From Candidatus Zixiibacteriota bacterium (lineage in GTDB: Bacteria; Zixibacteria; MSB-5A5; JAUVRN01), in the NCBI GenBank assembly GCA_030597645.1, contig JAUVRN010000127.1:1-6267 (forward strand): 6,267 nucleotides of DNA, written 5' to 3'. Position 1 is the first letter of the stretch. Each line of letters opens with the position of its first letter. Position numbers and translations under genes: made by a program. Positions 1 to 6,267 of this stretch are shown piece by piece. The notes beneath the pieces were generated by a model. The model ran no database searches and was not told where the DNA came from. It saw nothing but the letters and a program-made list of their open reading frames with translations.

Positions 1-1654
1 CGGCCGTATTGCGATACCAGGTGAGATCGAGAAACCGCCCGCCCACGATCAGGTCCTTTGCCCCGTCGCCATCCCAATCCTCGACGACCGGCAGCGCAAA
101 TTCGCGAAACACGCGGGTCAACAGCGAGGCATCCACCAGTACGATGATGGGCGCGGACTGCGAACCGATGTTGCGATACAGCCGCACGTTGGCAAAGCCG
201 TTGAAGTCCCACTCACCCACGATGACATCGAGCGTGTCGTCACCATTCATGTCGGCGATGCGAGGAACGGCCAGCCGATCTACCTGGATGCCGCCGAAGT
301 TGCGCGTGACCTTGACCGGCGCAAAGCTCGTGGCGGATCCGTCGTTCCTCCAAAATTCGACCGCCCCCGACTCGGTGCCGATGAACAGGTCGAGATCACC
401 GTCCGCATCCCAGTCCACGAGCTCGGGTGCGGCCGAAAGCCCCACGTCGATCCCATGGAAGAAGGCCGTGGTTCGCTCAAAGCGAGGACTCTGGCTTGTA
501 CCCGTGTTTTCGTAATGCGTCAGGCGGCCGTCGCCGCCTCCGATGAGCAGGTCCCAGTCATGGTCCCCGTCCAGGTCCCCGAACGCCGGCACCGAAAAAC
601 TGCCCACATCAATATTGGTGAGCAGATCCGCGGTCTCCACGACGAAGCTGTCCTGGAACGGGTTGCCGACGTTTCGACACAACAGGAGGTTGCCGAGATT
701 CTGGCCGTTGGCCGCGCCAACCAGGAGGTCGAGATCGAGATCGTTGTCGAGATCCGCAAAGGCCGCGTGATTGAATCCGAGGGTCGGCGCGGGCAGGTAT
801 TCCTCCGTGATACGTCCCAGTGCCGACGTGTCGGCCGTCCCATCGTTACGGAAGTAGTACATGCTGAAGTTGAAGATATCGCCGTAGAACAGGTCCAAGT
901 CTTGGTCCGTGTCGATGTCTGCAAATCGCAGCGTCGAAAATCCGTGTCCCCGCGTGTCGGCGGCCAGGCCGCCGGGAAAGGCAATGATGCTGTCGTAGTA
1001 GTTTGTCTCGAATACGAATACGGGATGGGCTGAATCGCCGATGTTTCGCCAGAGCGAAACCGTGCCGGAGAGATTGCCGAAGAAGAAGTCCCAGTCGCCG
1101 TCCGCGTCAATGTCGGCGAAGTCGCACGTGTTGTTCTGCCCCGTTTCGAATCCGCCGAACGCGGTGTCCATCAGTGTAAAGACGATGTCGCCGCCCGAAT
1201 CGTTGCGCCAGTAATGCGTGAGACCGTCGCGGGAGTCTCCGAACAGGTCCAGGTCCCCGTCTGCGTCGATGTCGCAGAACGTGTGCCACGTGCCGACATC
1301 CAGGCCGCCCAGCCGTTCGGTGACGGGTGTCCACACCGGTGCCGTCGGCGTACCGGTGTTGCGCAGATAGCCGAGCTTGCCCTTGATTTCACCAAGGAAC
1401 AGATCGACCAGGCCGTCGCCGTCGAAATCTTCCAGGGACGGTTTGGGGTCGTTGATGCCTCCCCAGAAGGGCAATTCGAGCGTGTCGCCGGCCACAACCG
1501 GCCAGGGATTGTATTCCTTGGTGAACTGGGCTCGGTGTTCACCCGGAGTCGACCCAACCAGCAGCATGGCCGCGAGAATGATCTTCGTCGTCATCGTCAT
1601 CGTCGTCGTCGTGATGCGGGGATGTCGCCGGGGAGTCATGTCCAATATACTCAT
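1..1654 (-). CDS. Secreted FG-GAP/VCBS repeat protein (N-terminal part, runs off left edge)
   Basis: Reading leftward, one frame stays open from ATG 1654 to the window edge (551 codons, no stop seen). Nine calcium-loop motifs of the form DxDxDGDxDLxxG begin near residues 76, 128, 181, 246, 301, 360, 414, 468 and 526; examples are DFDGDGLVDLFLG, DIDADGDLDLFGD and DWDADGDLDLFIG. Each is followed by a Y/W-x-RN-x-G segment (YLRNTG, LWRNIG, YENTG, LYRNIG). The 52-65 residue period is typical of FG-GAP/VCBS blades, which usually form calcium-binding beta-propellers in secreted or surface proteins. A hydrophobic run IILAAMLLVG (25-34), preceded by Lys and followed by a polar stretch ending HRA-QF (40-44), looks like a signal peptide. 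In-frame ATGs at 1654, 1639, 1600 and 1594 all lack a clear Shine-Dalgarno, and TGA lies just upstream of 1654. Starts at 1600 or 1594 would give a more ordinary signal peptide. The partner or substrate cannot be told; a C-terminal sorting or anchoring domain may lie outside the window. Confidence 0.9.
   Translation of the reverse strand, partial: MSILDMTPRRHPRITTTTMTMTTKIILAAMLLVGSTPGEHRAQFTKEYNPWPVVAGDTLELPFWGGINDPKPSLEDFDGDGLVDLFLGEIKGKLGYLRNTGTPTAPVWTPVTERLGGLDVGTWHTFCDIDADGDLDLFGDSRDGLTHYWRNDSGGDIVFTLMDTAFGGFETGQNNTCDFADIDADGDWDFFFGNLSGTVSLWRNIGDSAHPVFVFETNYYDSIIAFPGGLAADTRGHGFSTLRFADIDTDQDLDLFYGDIFNFSMYYFRNDGTADTSALGRITEEYLPAPTLGFNHAAFADLDNDLDLDLLVGAANGQNLGNLLLCRNVGNPFQDSFVVETADLLTNIDVGSFSVPAFGDLDGDHDWDLLIGGGDGRLTHYENTGTSQSPRFERTTAFFHGIDVGLSAAPELVDWDADGDLDLFIGTESGAVEFWRNDGSATSFAPVKVTRNFGGIQVDRLAVPRIADMNGDDTLDVIVGEWDFNGFANVRLYRNIGSQSAPIIVLVDASLLTRVFREFALPVVEDWDGDGAKDLIVGGRFLDLTWYRNTA
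1586..1612 (-). repeat. Nine-triplet C(G/A)T tract in the 5' end of the FG-GAP gene
   Basis: Nine consecutive triplets of CGT or CAT on the plus strand read as Thr/Met codons (ACG/ATG) on the coding strand. They give a TTTTMTMTT stretch just before the hydrophobic core of the signal peptide. The tract contains two of the four candidate start codons (1600 and 1594). It is a simple-sequence tract with two interruptions. Length change by whole triplets would keep the frame and only alter the n-region of the signal peptide. Confidence 0.7.
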
Positions 1655-1731
1655 CGACAATCACTTAGCAATTTCTATTCCCGGACCGTCCCGACACTGA
1701 AGAGATACGTTGACATGTTCCTCACCATCGA

Positions 1732-1902
1732 CCCAGTGCCCTGAGTCAGGAATAGCTTGAACATTTGTCGTGCGGCATCGCGACGCTCGACGAGGCGCGA
1801 AGACGAAGGCGTAACACGGAGTTACGCCGAGGAGACGCAACGACGTCAAGCGTCGTGAGGGCACGCGAAAAGGACTAGTTATTTCTGACTCAGGGCACTA
1901 GG
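1732..1902. repeat. Palindromic intergenic element with terminal inverted repeats (MITE/REP-like)
   Basis: Three nested inverted repeats share one centre near 1818. The outer arms are 1735-1754 and 1880-1899: 15 perfect pairs starting AGTGCCCTGAG, one G/T mismatch, then four more pairs; two further pairs are possible at 1732-1733/1901-1902 beyond a mismatch. The middle arms are 1781-1792 (CGACGCTCGACG) and 1844-1855, 11 of 12 pairs. The inner hairpin is 1808-1815 (GGCGTAAC) with 1821-1828 (GTTACGCC), perfect, around a 5-base loop. Unpaired stretches separate the stems. This architecture is known for MITEs and REP-type elements mobilised in trans. It is too large and too far from a gene end to be a simple terminator, and it has no U-tract. 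No target-site duplication is evident. A transposon family cannot be named from one copy, so mobility is inference. It fills the gap between the FG-GAP gene and tRNA-Thr. Confidence 0.7.
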
Positions 1903-1921
1903 TTCCTGCCGCTCATCGCGG

Positions 1922-1993
1922 GCCGGCGTAGCTCAACGGTAGAGCAGCTGATTTGTAATCAGCAGGTTGGGGGTTCAATTCCCTTCGCCGGCT
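1922..1993 (+). tRNA. tRNA-Thr (anticodon TGT)
   Basis: A full 72-base cloverleaf can be folded. The acceptor stem GCCGGCG (1922-1928) pairs perfectly with CGCCGGC (1986-1992), and the discriminator base is T1993. The D arm is GCTC/GAGC (1931-1934/1942-1945). The anticodon stem GCTGA/TCAGC (1947-1951/1959-1963) encloses the loop TTTGTAA with anticodon TGT at 1954-1956, which reads ACA threonine codons. The variable region is AGGTT. The T arm GGGGG/CCCTT (1969-1973/1981-1985) has two G-T pairs and the loop TTCAATT. The 3' CCA is not encoded, so it would be added by nucleotidyltransferase. It lies 19 bp after the palindromic element and 16 bp before the small cysteine-rich gene. Confidence 0.97.
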
Positions 1994-2009
1994 CTTACTT
2001 TGTGGACCT

Positions 2010-2321
2010 ATGGCCGAACAAGGACTCATCTGCTGGGGCTGCAGCCGCCCCACGGGACTGACGGGAGGCATCGCCCGTAATGATCAGTGTCCGCACTGCC
2101 TCACCGACCTCCGCACCTGCCGCGGGTGCCGGTACTTCGATCCCAGCGTTCGCTGGCAGTGCAAGGAGACGATCGACACACCCGTCCCCAACAAGGAAAA
2201 GGCGAACTTCTGCGACTGGTTCCAGGTTCGAATGGCGGTCAAGGGCCCGGGCGGCATTCAGAGCGTGGACGCCTCCAAAGACGAGCGCAAGAAACGCTTC
2301 GACGATCTCTTCAACGACTGA
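2010..2321 (+). CDS. Small eight-cysteine, putatively zinc-binding protein of unknown function
   Basis: A 103-residue soluble protein with no signal peptide or membrane segment. Eight cysteines are arranged as C8-x2-C11, C27-x2-C30, C37-x2-C40, C51 and C68, which suggests two treble-clef or zinc-ribbon-like sites. Recognisable blocks are ICWGCSRPTG at the start, CPHCLTDLRTCRGCRYFDP in the middle (27-45), and NKEKANFCDWFQ (61-72). The C-terminal third is charged (KDERKKRFDDLFND). From memory this pattern resembles a conserved bacterial hypothetical family with a CRxCxxYDP and KE(R/K)ANFCD(Y/W)F signature, but I cannot name a characterised member. The ATG has only weak purine-rich sequence upstream. 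It sits 16 bases after tRNA-Thr, which leaves no room for a separate promoter downstream of the tRNA, so cotranscription is likely. It converges with yjbQ, 29 bp away. Confidence 0.85.
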   Translation: MAEQGLICWGCSRPTGLTGGIARNDQCPHCLTDLRTCRGCRYFDPSVRWQCKETIDTPVPNKEKANFCDWFQVRMAVKGPGGIQSVDASKDERKKRFDDLFND

Positions 2322-2350
2322 CCTCGATGTTGCTGTAGGTCTCGCCCCGC

Positions 2351-2767
2351 TCAATCGCCGATGATCTTGACGAGCACGCGCTTTCGTCGCTTGCCGTCGA
2401 ACTCGCCATAGAAGATCTGTTCCCAGGGACCAACGTCGAGCTGCCCCTCGGTGACGGCCACCACCACCTCCCGACCCATGATCGTGCGCTTCAGGTGCGC
2501 ATCCGCATTGTCCTCACCGACGTTGTGACGGTATTGCGAATGGGGCTTTTCCGGTGCGAGTTTCTCCAGCCAGTTCTCGTAATCCTGGTGGAGACCCGAC
2601 TCATCATCGTTGATGAATACGGAGGCCGAGATATGCATCGCGTTGACCAGCGCCAGTCCCTCGCGGATACCCGATTCGTCCAGCGCGTCCTGCACCTGTG
2701 GCGTGATATTAATCAGCTGCCGTCGCCGATCCGTTTGGAACCAGAGCTCCTTGCGATAGTGTCTCAC
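2351..2767 (-). CDS. yjbQ: YjbQ/UPF0047 family protein (secondary thiamine-phosphate synthase-like)
   Basis: A 138-residue protein of normal length for the YjbQ/UPF0047 family, whose E. coli member has a weak thiamine-phosphate synthase activity; the main physiological role is unsettled. Visible family signatures are ALVNAMHISASVFIND (39-54, matching the usual HTTAAxxINE block), YRHN (79-82), GEDNADAHLKRTIMG (84-98), and WEQIFYGEFDGKRRKRV (115-131). The conserved histidines H45, H81 and H91 are present and are the likely metal or active-site residues. I chose the GTG start at 2767 because GGGAGAA lies exactly 6 bases upstream and the protein then begins where the family does (MRHYRKELWFQT). 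The frame is open upstream to 2926, but that extension is rich in Arg/Pro and unlike the family. The gene is divergent from liuB and convergent with the cysteine-rich gene, with no functional link to either visible. Cytosolic. Confidence 0.93.
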   Translation of the reverse strand: MRHYRKELWFQTDRRRQLINITPQVQDALDESGIREGLALVNAMHISASVFINDDESGLHQDYENWLEKLAPEKPHSQYRHNVGEDNADAHLKRTIMGREVVVAVTEGQLDVGPWEQIFYGEFDGKRRKRVLVKIIGD

Positions 2768-2773
2768 ACTCGA

Positions 2774-2780
2774 TTCTCCC
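2774..2780 (-). promoter_or_regulatory. Ribosome binding site deciding the yjbQ GTG start
   Basis: The coding strand reads GGGAGAA, then six bases, then GTG at 2767. This is near-ideal Shine-Dalgarno spacing. It supports the short 138-residue YjbQ over the longer open frame that reaches 2926. Confidence 0.8.
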
Positions 2781-2799
2781 TGCGATGCCGCACACCATG

Positions 2800-2852
2800 C
2801 CGGGCCACCCCGGGCCGGGTCAAGCGGGGTGTACTTGCCCGGTCGGGCCCGG
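2800..2852. other. GC-rich hairpin in the yjbQ-liuB divergent region
   Basis: The inner stem is 2815-2824 (CCGGG-T-CAAG) against 2834-2842 (CTTGCCCGG), nine pairs with one bulged T around a 9-base loop. An outer stem, CCGGGCC (2800-2806) with GGCCCGG (2846-2852), closes it after an internal loop. There is no T-run on either side to make it a clear intrinsic terminator. It lies 33-85 bases upstream of the yjbQ GTG, so it could sit in that leader, or it could be a cruciform or operator. Function not shown. Confidence 0.45.
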
Positions 2853-2872
2853 ACTCGTACCATGGAATTTCG

Positions 2873-2967
2873 GTGTTTCAGAGCACTCGCGTGGAAACCG
2901 TCGGTCGCTCGCACGGTGCCAGGCATTCTGCGGTCGCGTGTCTTCCACTCACGACGGCCTGAAACAC
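2873..2967. repeat. Widely spaced 9-bp inverted repeat upstream of liuB
   Basis: GTGTTTCAG (2873-2881) and its exact reverse complement CTGAAACAC (2959-2967) are separated by 77 bases, 40-135 bases upstream of the liuB start. This could be a pair of half-sites for a regulator of the leucine operon, or chance. I see no MerR-type LiuR palindrome I could identify with confidence, and no clear -35/-10 pair. Confidence 0.35.
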
Positions 2968-2990
2968 TGAAGTTGGACGAATCCCAGAGC

Positions 2991-2995
2991 AGGAG
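2991..2995 (+). promoter_or_regulatory. Probable ribosome binding site of liuB
   Basis: AGGAG lies 12 bases before the GTG at 3008, somewhat farther than ideal. It is the only good Shine-Dalgarno near the start, and no ATG or other start lies closer in the same frame. Confidence 0.5.
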
Positions 2996-3007
2996 CCACG
3001 ACCCGAA

Positions 3008-4615
<1,608 letters not shown>

Positions 4616-4627
4616 GACCCAGGCCAC

Positions 4628-5431
4628 ATGACCGCCACGACACACCAGACACTGCGGGTGACGCGCGAGGGCGACGTGGCGCGCGTACTACTGCACCGCC
4701 CGGACGTTCGCAACGCATTCAACGAGACGATGATCGCCGAGCTCACGGACGTCTTCGAGCAACTGGGTACCGACGATTCGCTGCGCGCGATCGTGTTCGG
4801 AGGCGAGGGCAGGGTATTCTGTGCCGGAGCCGACGTGGACTGGATGCGCCGCTCCATGGACCGAACCGAAGCCGACAACGTGGCCGACGCACAGGCGATG
4901 GCGCAGATGTACCGCACCATCGACGAGTGCCCGGTACCGGTGATCGCGCGGGTGCAGCGTGCGGCGTTTGGCGGCGCCCTCGGATTGCTCGCCGCCTGTG
5001 ACGTGGTCGTAGCGGAGGCCGACGCCAAACTTTGTTTTTCCGAGGTGCGACTCGGGATCATTCCAGCCGTGATTTCGACGTTCTGCATCGCCAAGATCGG
5101 CGTGGCGCAGGCGCGCAGGTACTTCCTGACCGCCGAACTGTTCACCGCGGCCACGGCGCCGCCCGGCCTGATTCACGTAGCCGTCGAGCCCGGGGCGCTC
5201 GACACCCGGATCGACGAGATCCTCGCGTCTCTGCGCGATAGCGGGCCGCGCGCCGTGCGTGAGATCAAGGCCCTGATTCGTGCCGTGGCCGTGGCGCCGA
5301 GAGACGAAGCCATCGACCTGTGCGTCCGCACGATCGCCCGGGTACGGGTGAGCGAGGAGGCACAGGCCGGATTGCACGCCTTCATGGACAAGACCACTCC
5401 GCCCTGGCAGAAAAAGGCAGACGATGTTTAG
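4628..5431 (+). CDS. liuC: 3-methylglutaconyl-CoA hydratase (crotonase fold)
   Basis: A 267-residue crotonase-superfamily enzyme that would hydrate 3-methylglutaconyl-CoA to HMG-CoA, the step after the carboxylase encoded on either side. Signatures: RPDVRNAF (24-31), oxyanion loop FCAGADVDWM (64-73), AAFGGALGLLAACD (112-125) with the second oxyanion glycine region, FSEVRLGIIPAVIS (137-150) carrying catalytic Glu139, ARRYFLTAELF (162-172), and the C-terminal IARVRVSEEAQAGLHAF. The last blocks are characteristic of LiuC. The first crotonase glutamate (Glu144 of rat enoyl-CoA hydratase) is Gly119 here, which I recall as normal for LiuC. Odd points: Arg111 replaces the usual glycine of VxGAAFGG, and the TAPPGL segment (176-181) seems one residue shorter than in relatives. 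ATG at 4628 is 12 bases after liuB, with AGGA overlapping the liuB stop as a plausible Shine-Dalgarno. The 3' end overlaps liuD by 8 bases. A generic enoyl-CoA hydratase or AtuE is the alternative. Confidence 0.9.
   Translation: MTATTHQTLRVTREGDVARVLLHRPDVRNAFNETMIAELTDVFEQLGTDDSLRAIVFGGEGRVFCAGADVDWMRRSMDRTEADNVADAQAMAQMYRTIDECPVPVIARVQRAAFGGALGLLAACDVVVAEADAKLCFSEVRLGIIPAVISTFCIAKIGVAQARRYFLTAELFTAATAPPGLIHVAVEPGALDTRIDEILASLRDSGPRAVREIKALIRAVAVAPRDEAIDLCVRTIARVRVSEEAQAGLHAFMDKTTPPWQKKADDV
5413..5417 (+). promoter_or_regulatory. Ribosome binding site of liuD, inside liuC
   Basis: An A-rich AAAAAGG segment ends at 5417, six bases before the ATG at 5424. It lies within the last codons of liuC, so the liuC stop (5429-5431) falls just after the liuD start. 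This arrangement favours translational coupling. Confidence 0.65.
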
Positions 5432-6267
5432 CAAGGTCCTGGTGGCCAACCGTGGCGAGATCGCCGTACGCGTCATGCGCACGCTGCGCAATCTGGGGAT
5501 CCGTTCTGTAGCCGTGTACTCCGAAGCCGATGCGAACGCTCCGCATGTCCTGGCCGCGGATGAGGCATACTGCATCGGCGGGGCGTCCGCACGCGACAGC
5601 TACCTCAACATCTCCGCCGTGATCGACGCGGCGCGGACCTCGGGCGCCCAGGCCGTACACCCGGGCTATGGATTCCTGGCGGAAAACTCGGGATTTGTGC
5701 GTGCCTGCGACGACGCGGGTATCGTCTTCCTCGGCCCGACCGTGGAGGCCATGGCAGCGCTGGGGGACAAGTCGACGGCCCGCGGCCATGCCAACGCGGC
5801 CGGCGTACCGACGGTACCGGGCGTCGAAGCCAGTGACGACCCGGCCGCCATTGAAAAGGCAGCACGCACCTTGCCGCTGCCCATACTGCTCAAGGCCGCC
5901 TCAGGTGGCGGCGGCAAGGGCATGCGGTTGGTGGACGACTGGGCTCAACTGAGCGACGCCATCGATGCCGCCCGCCGCGAAGGCCAATCGGCCTTCGGCG
6001 ACTCCCGCCTGATTGTGGAGAGTTACATTCGTCCGGTCCGGCACGTCGAAGTACAGATCATCGGGGACGGGCAGGGACGGGCCGTCGCCTTGGGCGAACG
6101 CGAGTGCAGCCTGCAGCGGCGCCACCAGAAGATCATTGAAGAGACGCCATCGGTAGCCGTGGACGACGCCATTCGCAAAGCCATGTGGGCCGACGCGTGC
6201 CGGCTGGCCGAGCGGGTCGACTACCGTGGTGCCGTGGCCGTGGAGTTTCTGCTGAGCCCCGACGGCA
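5424..6267 (+). CDS. liuD: Methylcrotonoyl-CoA carboxylase alpha subunit, biotin carboxylase domain (partial, runs off right edge)
   Basis: The first 281 codons of a biotin carboxylase that uses ATP and bicarbonate to carboxylate biotin. The biotin-carrier domain expected at the C-terminus is outside the window. Seen in order: KVLVANRGEIAVRVMRTL (4-21), AVHPGYGFLAEN (77-88), GDKSTAR with K116, PILLKAASGGGGKGM (153-167) with the ATP-binding glycine loop and K157, RHVEVQIIGD (206-215), and GERECSLQRRHQKIIEE (224-240). Equivalents of E. coli AccC residues K116, K159, H209, E211, H236, K238 and E276 are present (here K116, K157, H207, E209, H234, K236, E274), so the enzyme looks active. Assignment as MCC alpha rather than AccC or PccA rests on liuB and liuC next door, because the biotin carboxylase domain alone does not separate them well. 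ATG at 5424 overlaps the liuC end by 8 bases. Odd point: GAVAVEF (269-275) where the family has GAGTxEF, just before the metal-binding Glu. Confidence 0.92.
   Translation, partial: MFSKVLVANRGEIAVRVMRTLRNLGIRSVAVYSEADANAPHVLAADEAYCIGGASARDSYLNISAVIDAARTSGAQAVHPGYGFLAENSGFVRACDDAGIVFLGPTVEAMAALGDKSTARGHANAAGVPTVPGVEASDDPAAIEKAARTLPLPILLKAASGGGGKGMRLVDDWAQLSDAIDAARREGQSAFGDSRLIVESYIRPVRHVEVQIIGDGQGRAVALGERECSLQRRHQKIIEETPSVAVDDAIRKAMWADACRLAERVDYRGAVAVEFLLSPDG

Noticed and set aside
455..1033. Plus-strand open frame of 192 codons opposite the FG-GAP gene
   Set aside because: It is an antisense shadow of regularly repeated Asp-rich codons; repeats such as EVEIEIVVEI come from the reverse complement of the DxDxD coding repeats.
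1661..1864. Minus-strand 67-codon open frame across the palindromic element
   Set aside because: It crosses the hairpin arms, has no recognisable domain, and is better explained as read-through of an inverted-repeat element.
1717..1910. GTTCCT at 1717-1722 and 1902-1907 as a target-site duplication of the palindromic element
   Set aside because: The left copy is not adjacent to the element end, and a 6-base match in this length is expected by chance.
1732..1993. Integration (att) site or genomic island edge at tRNA-Thr
   Set aside because: No integrase gene and no direct repeat of the tRNA 3' end is visible in the window, so proximity to the tRNA alone is not enough.
2322..2350. Bidirectional terminator between the convergent cysteine-rich gene and yjbQ
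   Set aside because: The 29 bases contain no stable hairpin or T-run on either strand.
2768..2926. N-terminal extension of YjbQ to an ATG at 2926
   Set aside because: The extension is low-complexity Arg/Pro/Ala-rich and unlike the family, and a good Shine-Dalgarno precedes the GTG at 2767.

Overview
The window comes from a GC-rich bacterial chromosome (about 60% GC judged by eye, with third codon positions rich in G and C). A secreted calcium-binding FG-GAP repeat protein, a YjbQ-type protein and an aerobic leucine-degradation operon suggest a heterotroph of the Myxococcota, Gemmatimonadota or FCB-like kind. The sequence alone does not fix the phylum.

Layout. Positions 1-1654 (minus strand) hold the N-terminal ~551 codons of an exported FG-GAP/VCBS repeat protein that runs off the left edge. 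Its 5' end contains a run of C(G/A)T triplets. The gap from 1655 to 1921 is dominated by an imperfect palindrome of about 170 bp (1732-1902): 20-bp terminal inverted repeats plus two further nested stems, all centred near 1818. It looks like a small non-autonomous (MITE/REP-like) element and ends 19 bp before a tRNA-Thr(TGT) gene (1922-1993). Only 16 bp after the tRNA, a 103-residue eight-cysteine protein of unknown function begins (2010-2321). It converges on a minus-strand YjbQ/UPF0047 gene (2351-2767), which starts at GTG behind a good Shine-Dalgarno sequence.

A 240-bp divergent intergenic region (2768-3007) carries a GC-rich hairpin and a widely spaced 9-bp inverted repeat. It probably holds the promoters of both yjbQ and the rightward operon. 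That operon is liuB-liuC-liuD: methylcrotonoyl-CoA carboxylase beta subunit (3008-4615), 3-methylglutaconyl-CoA hydratase (4628-5431) and methylcrotonoyl-CoA carboxylase alpha subunit (5424 to beyond the right edge). The genes are 12 bp apart and then overlap by 8 bp, so they are probably cotranscribed and the last pair translationally coupled.

How the genes work together. LiuD (biotin carboxylase plus biotin carrier) and LiuB (carboxyltransferase) would convert 3-methylcrotonyl-CoA to 3-methylglutaconyl-CoA. LiuC would hydrate that to HMG-CoA, for cleavage to acetyl-CoA and acetoacetate. The isovaleryl-CoA dehydrogenase (liuA) that often precedes liuB is not upstream here. No new multi-gene system is evident. 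The least explained items are the palindromic element beside the tRNA and the small cysteine-rich protein.
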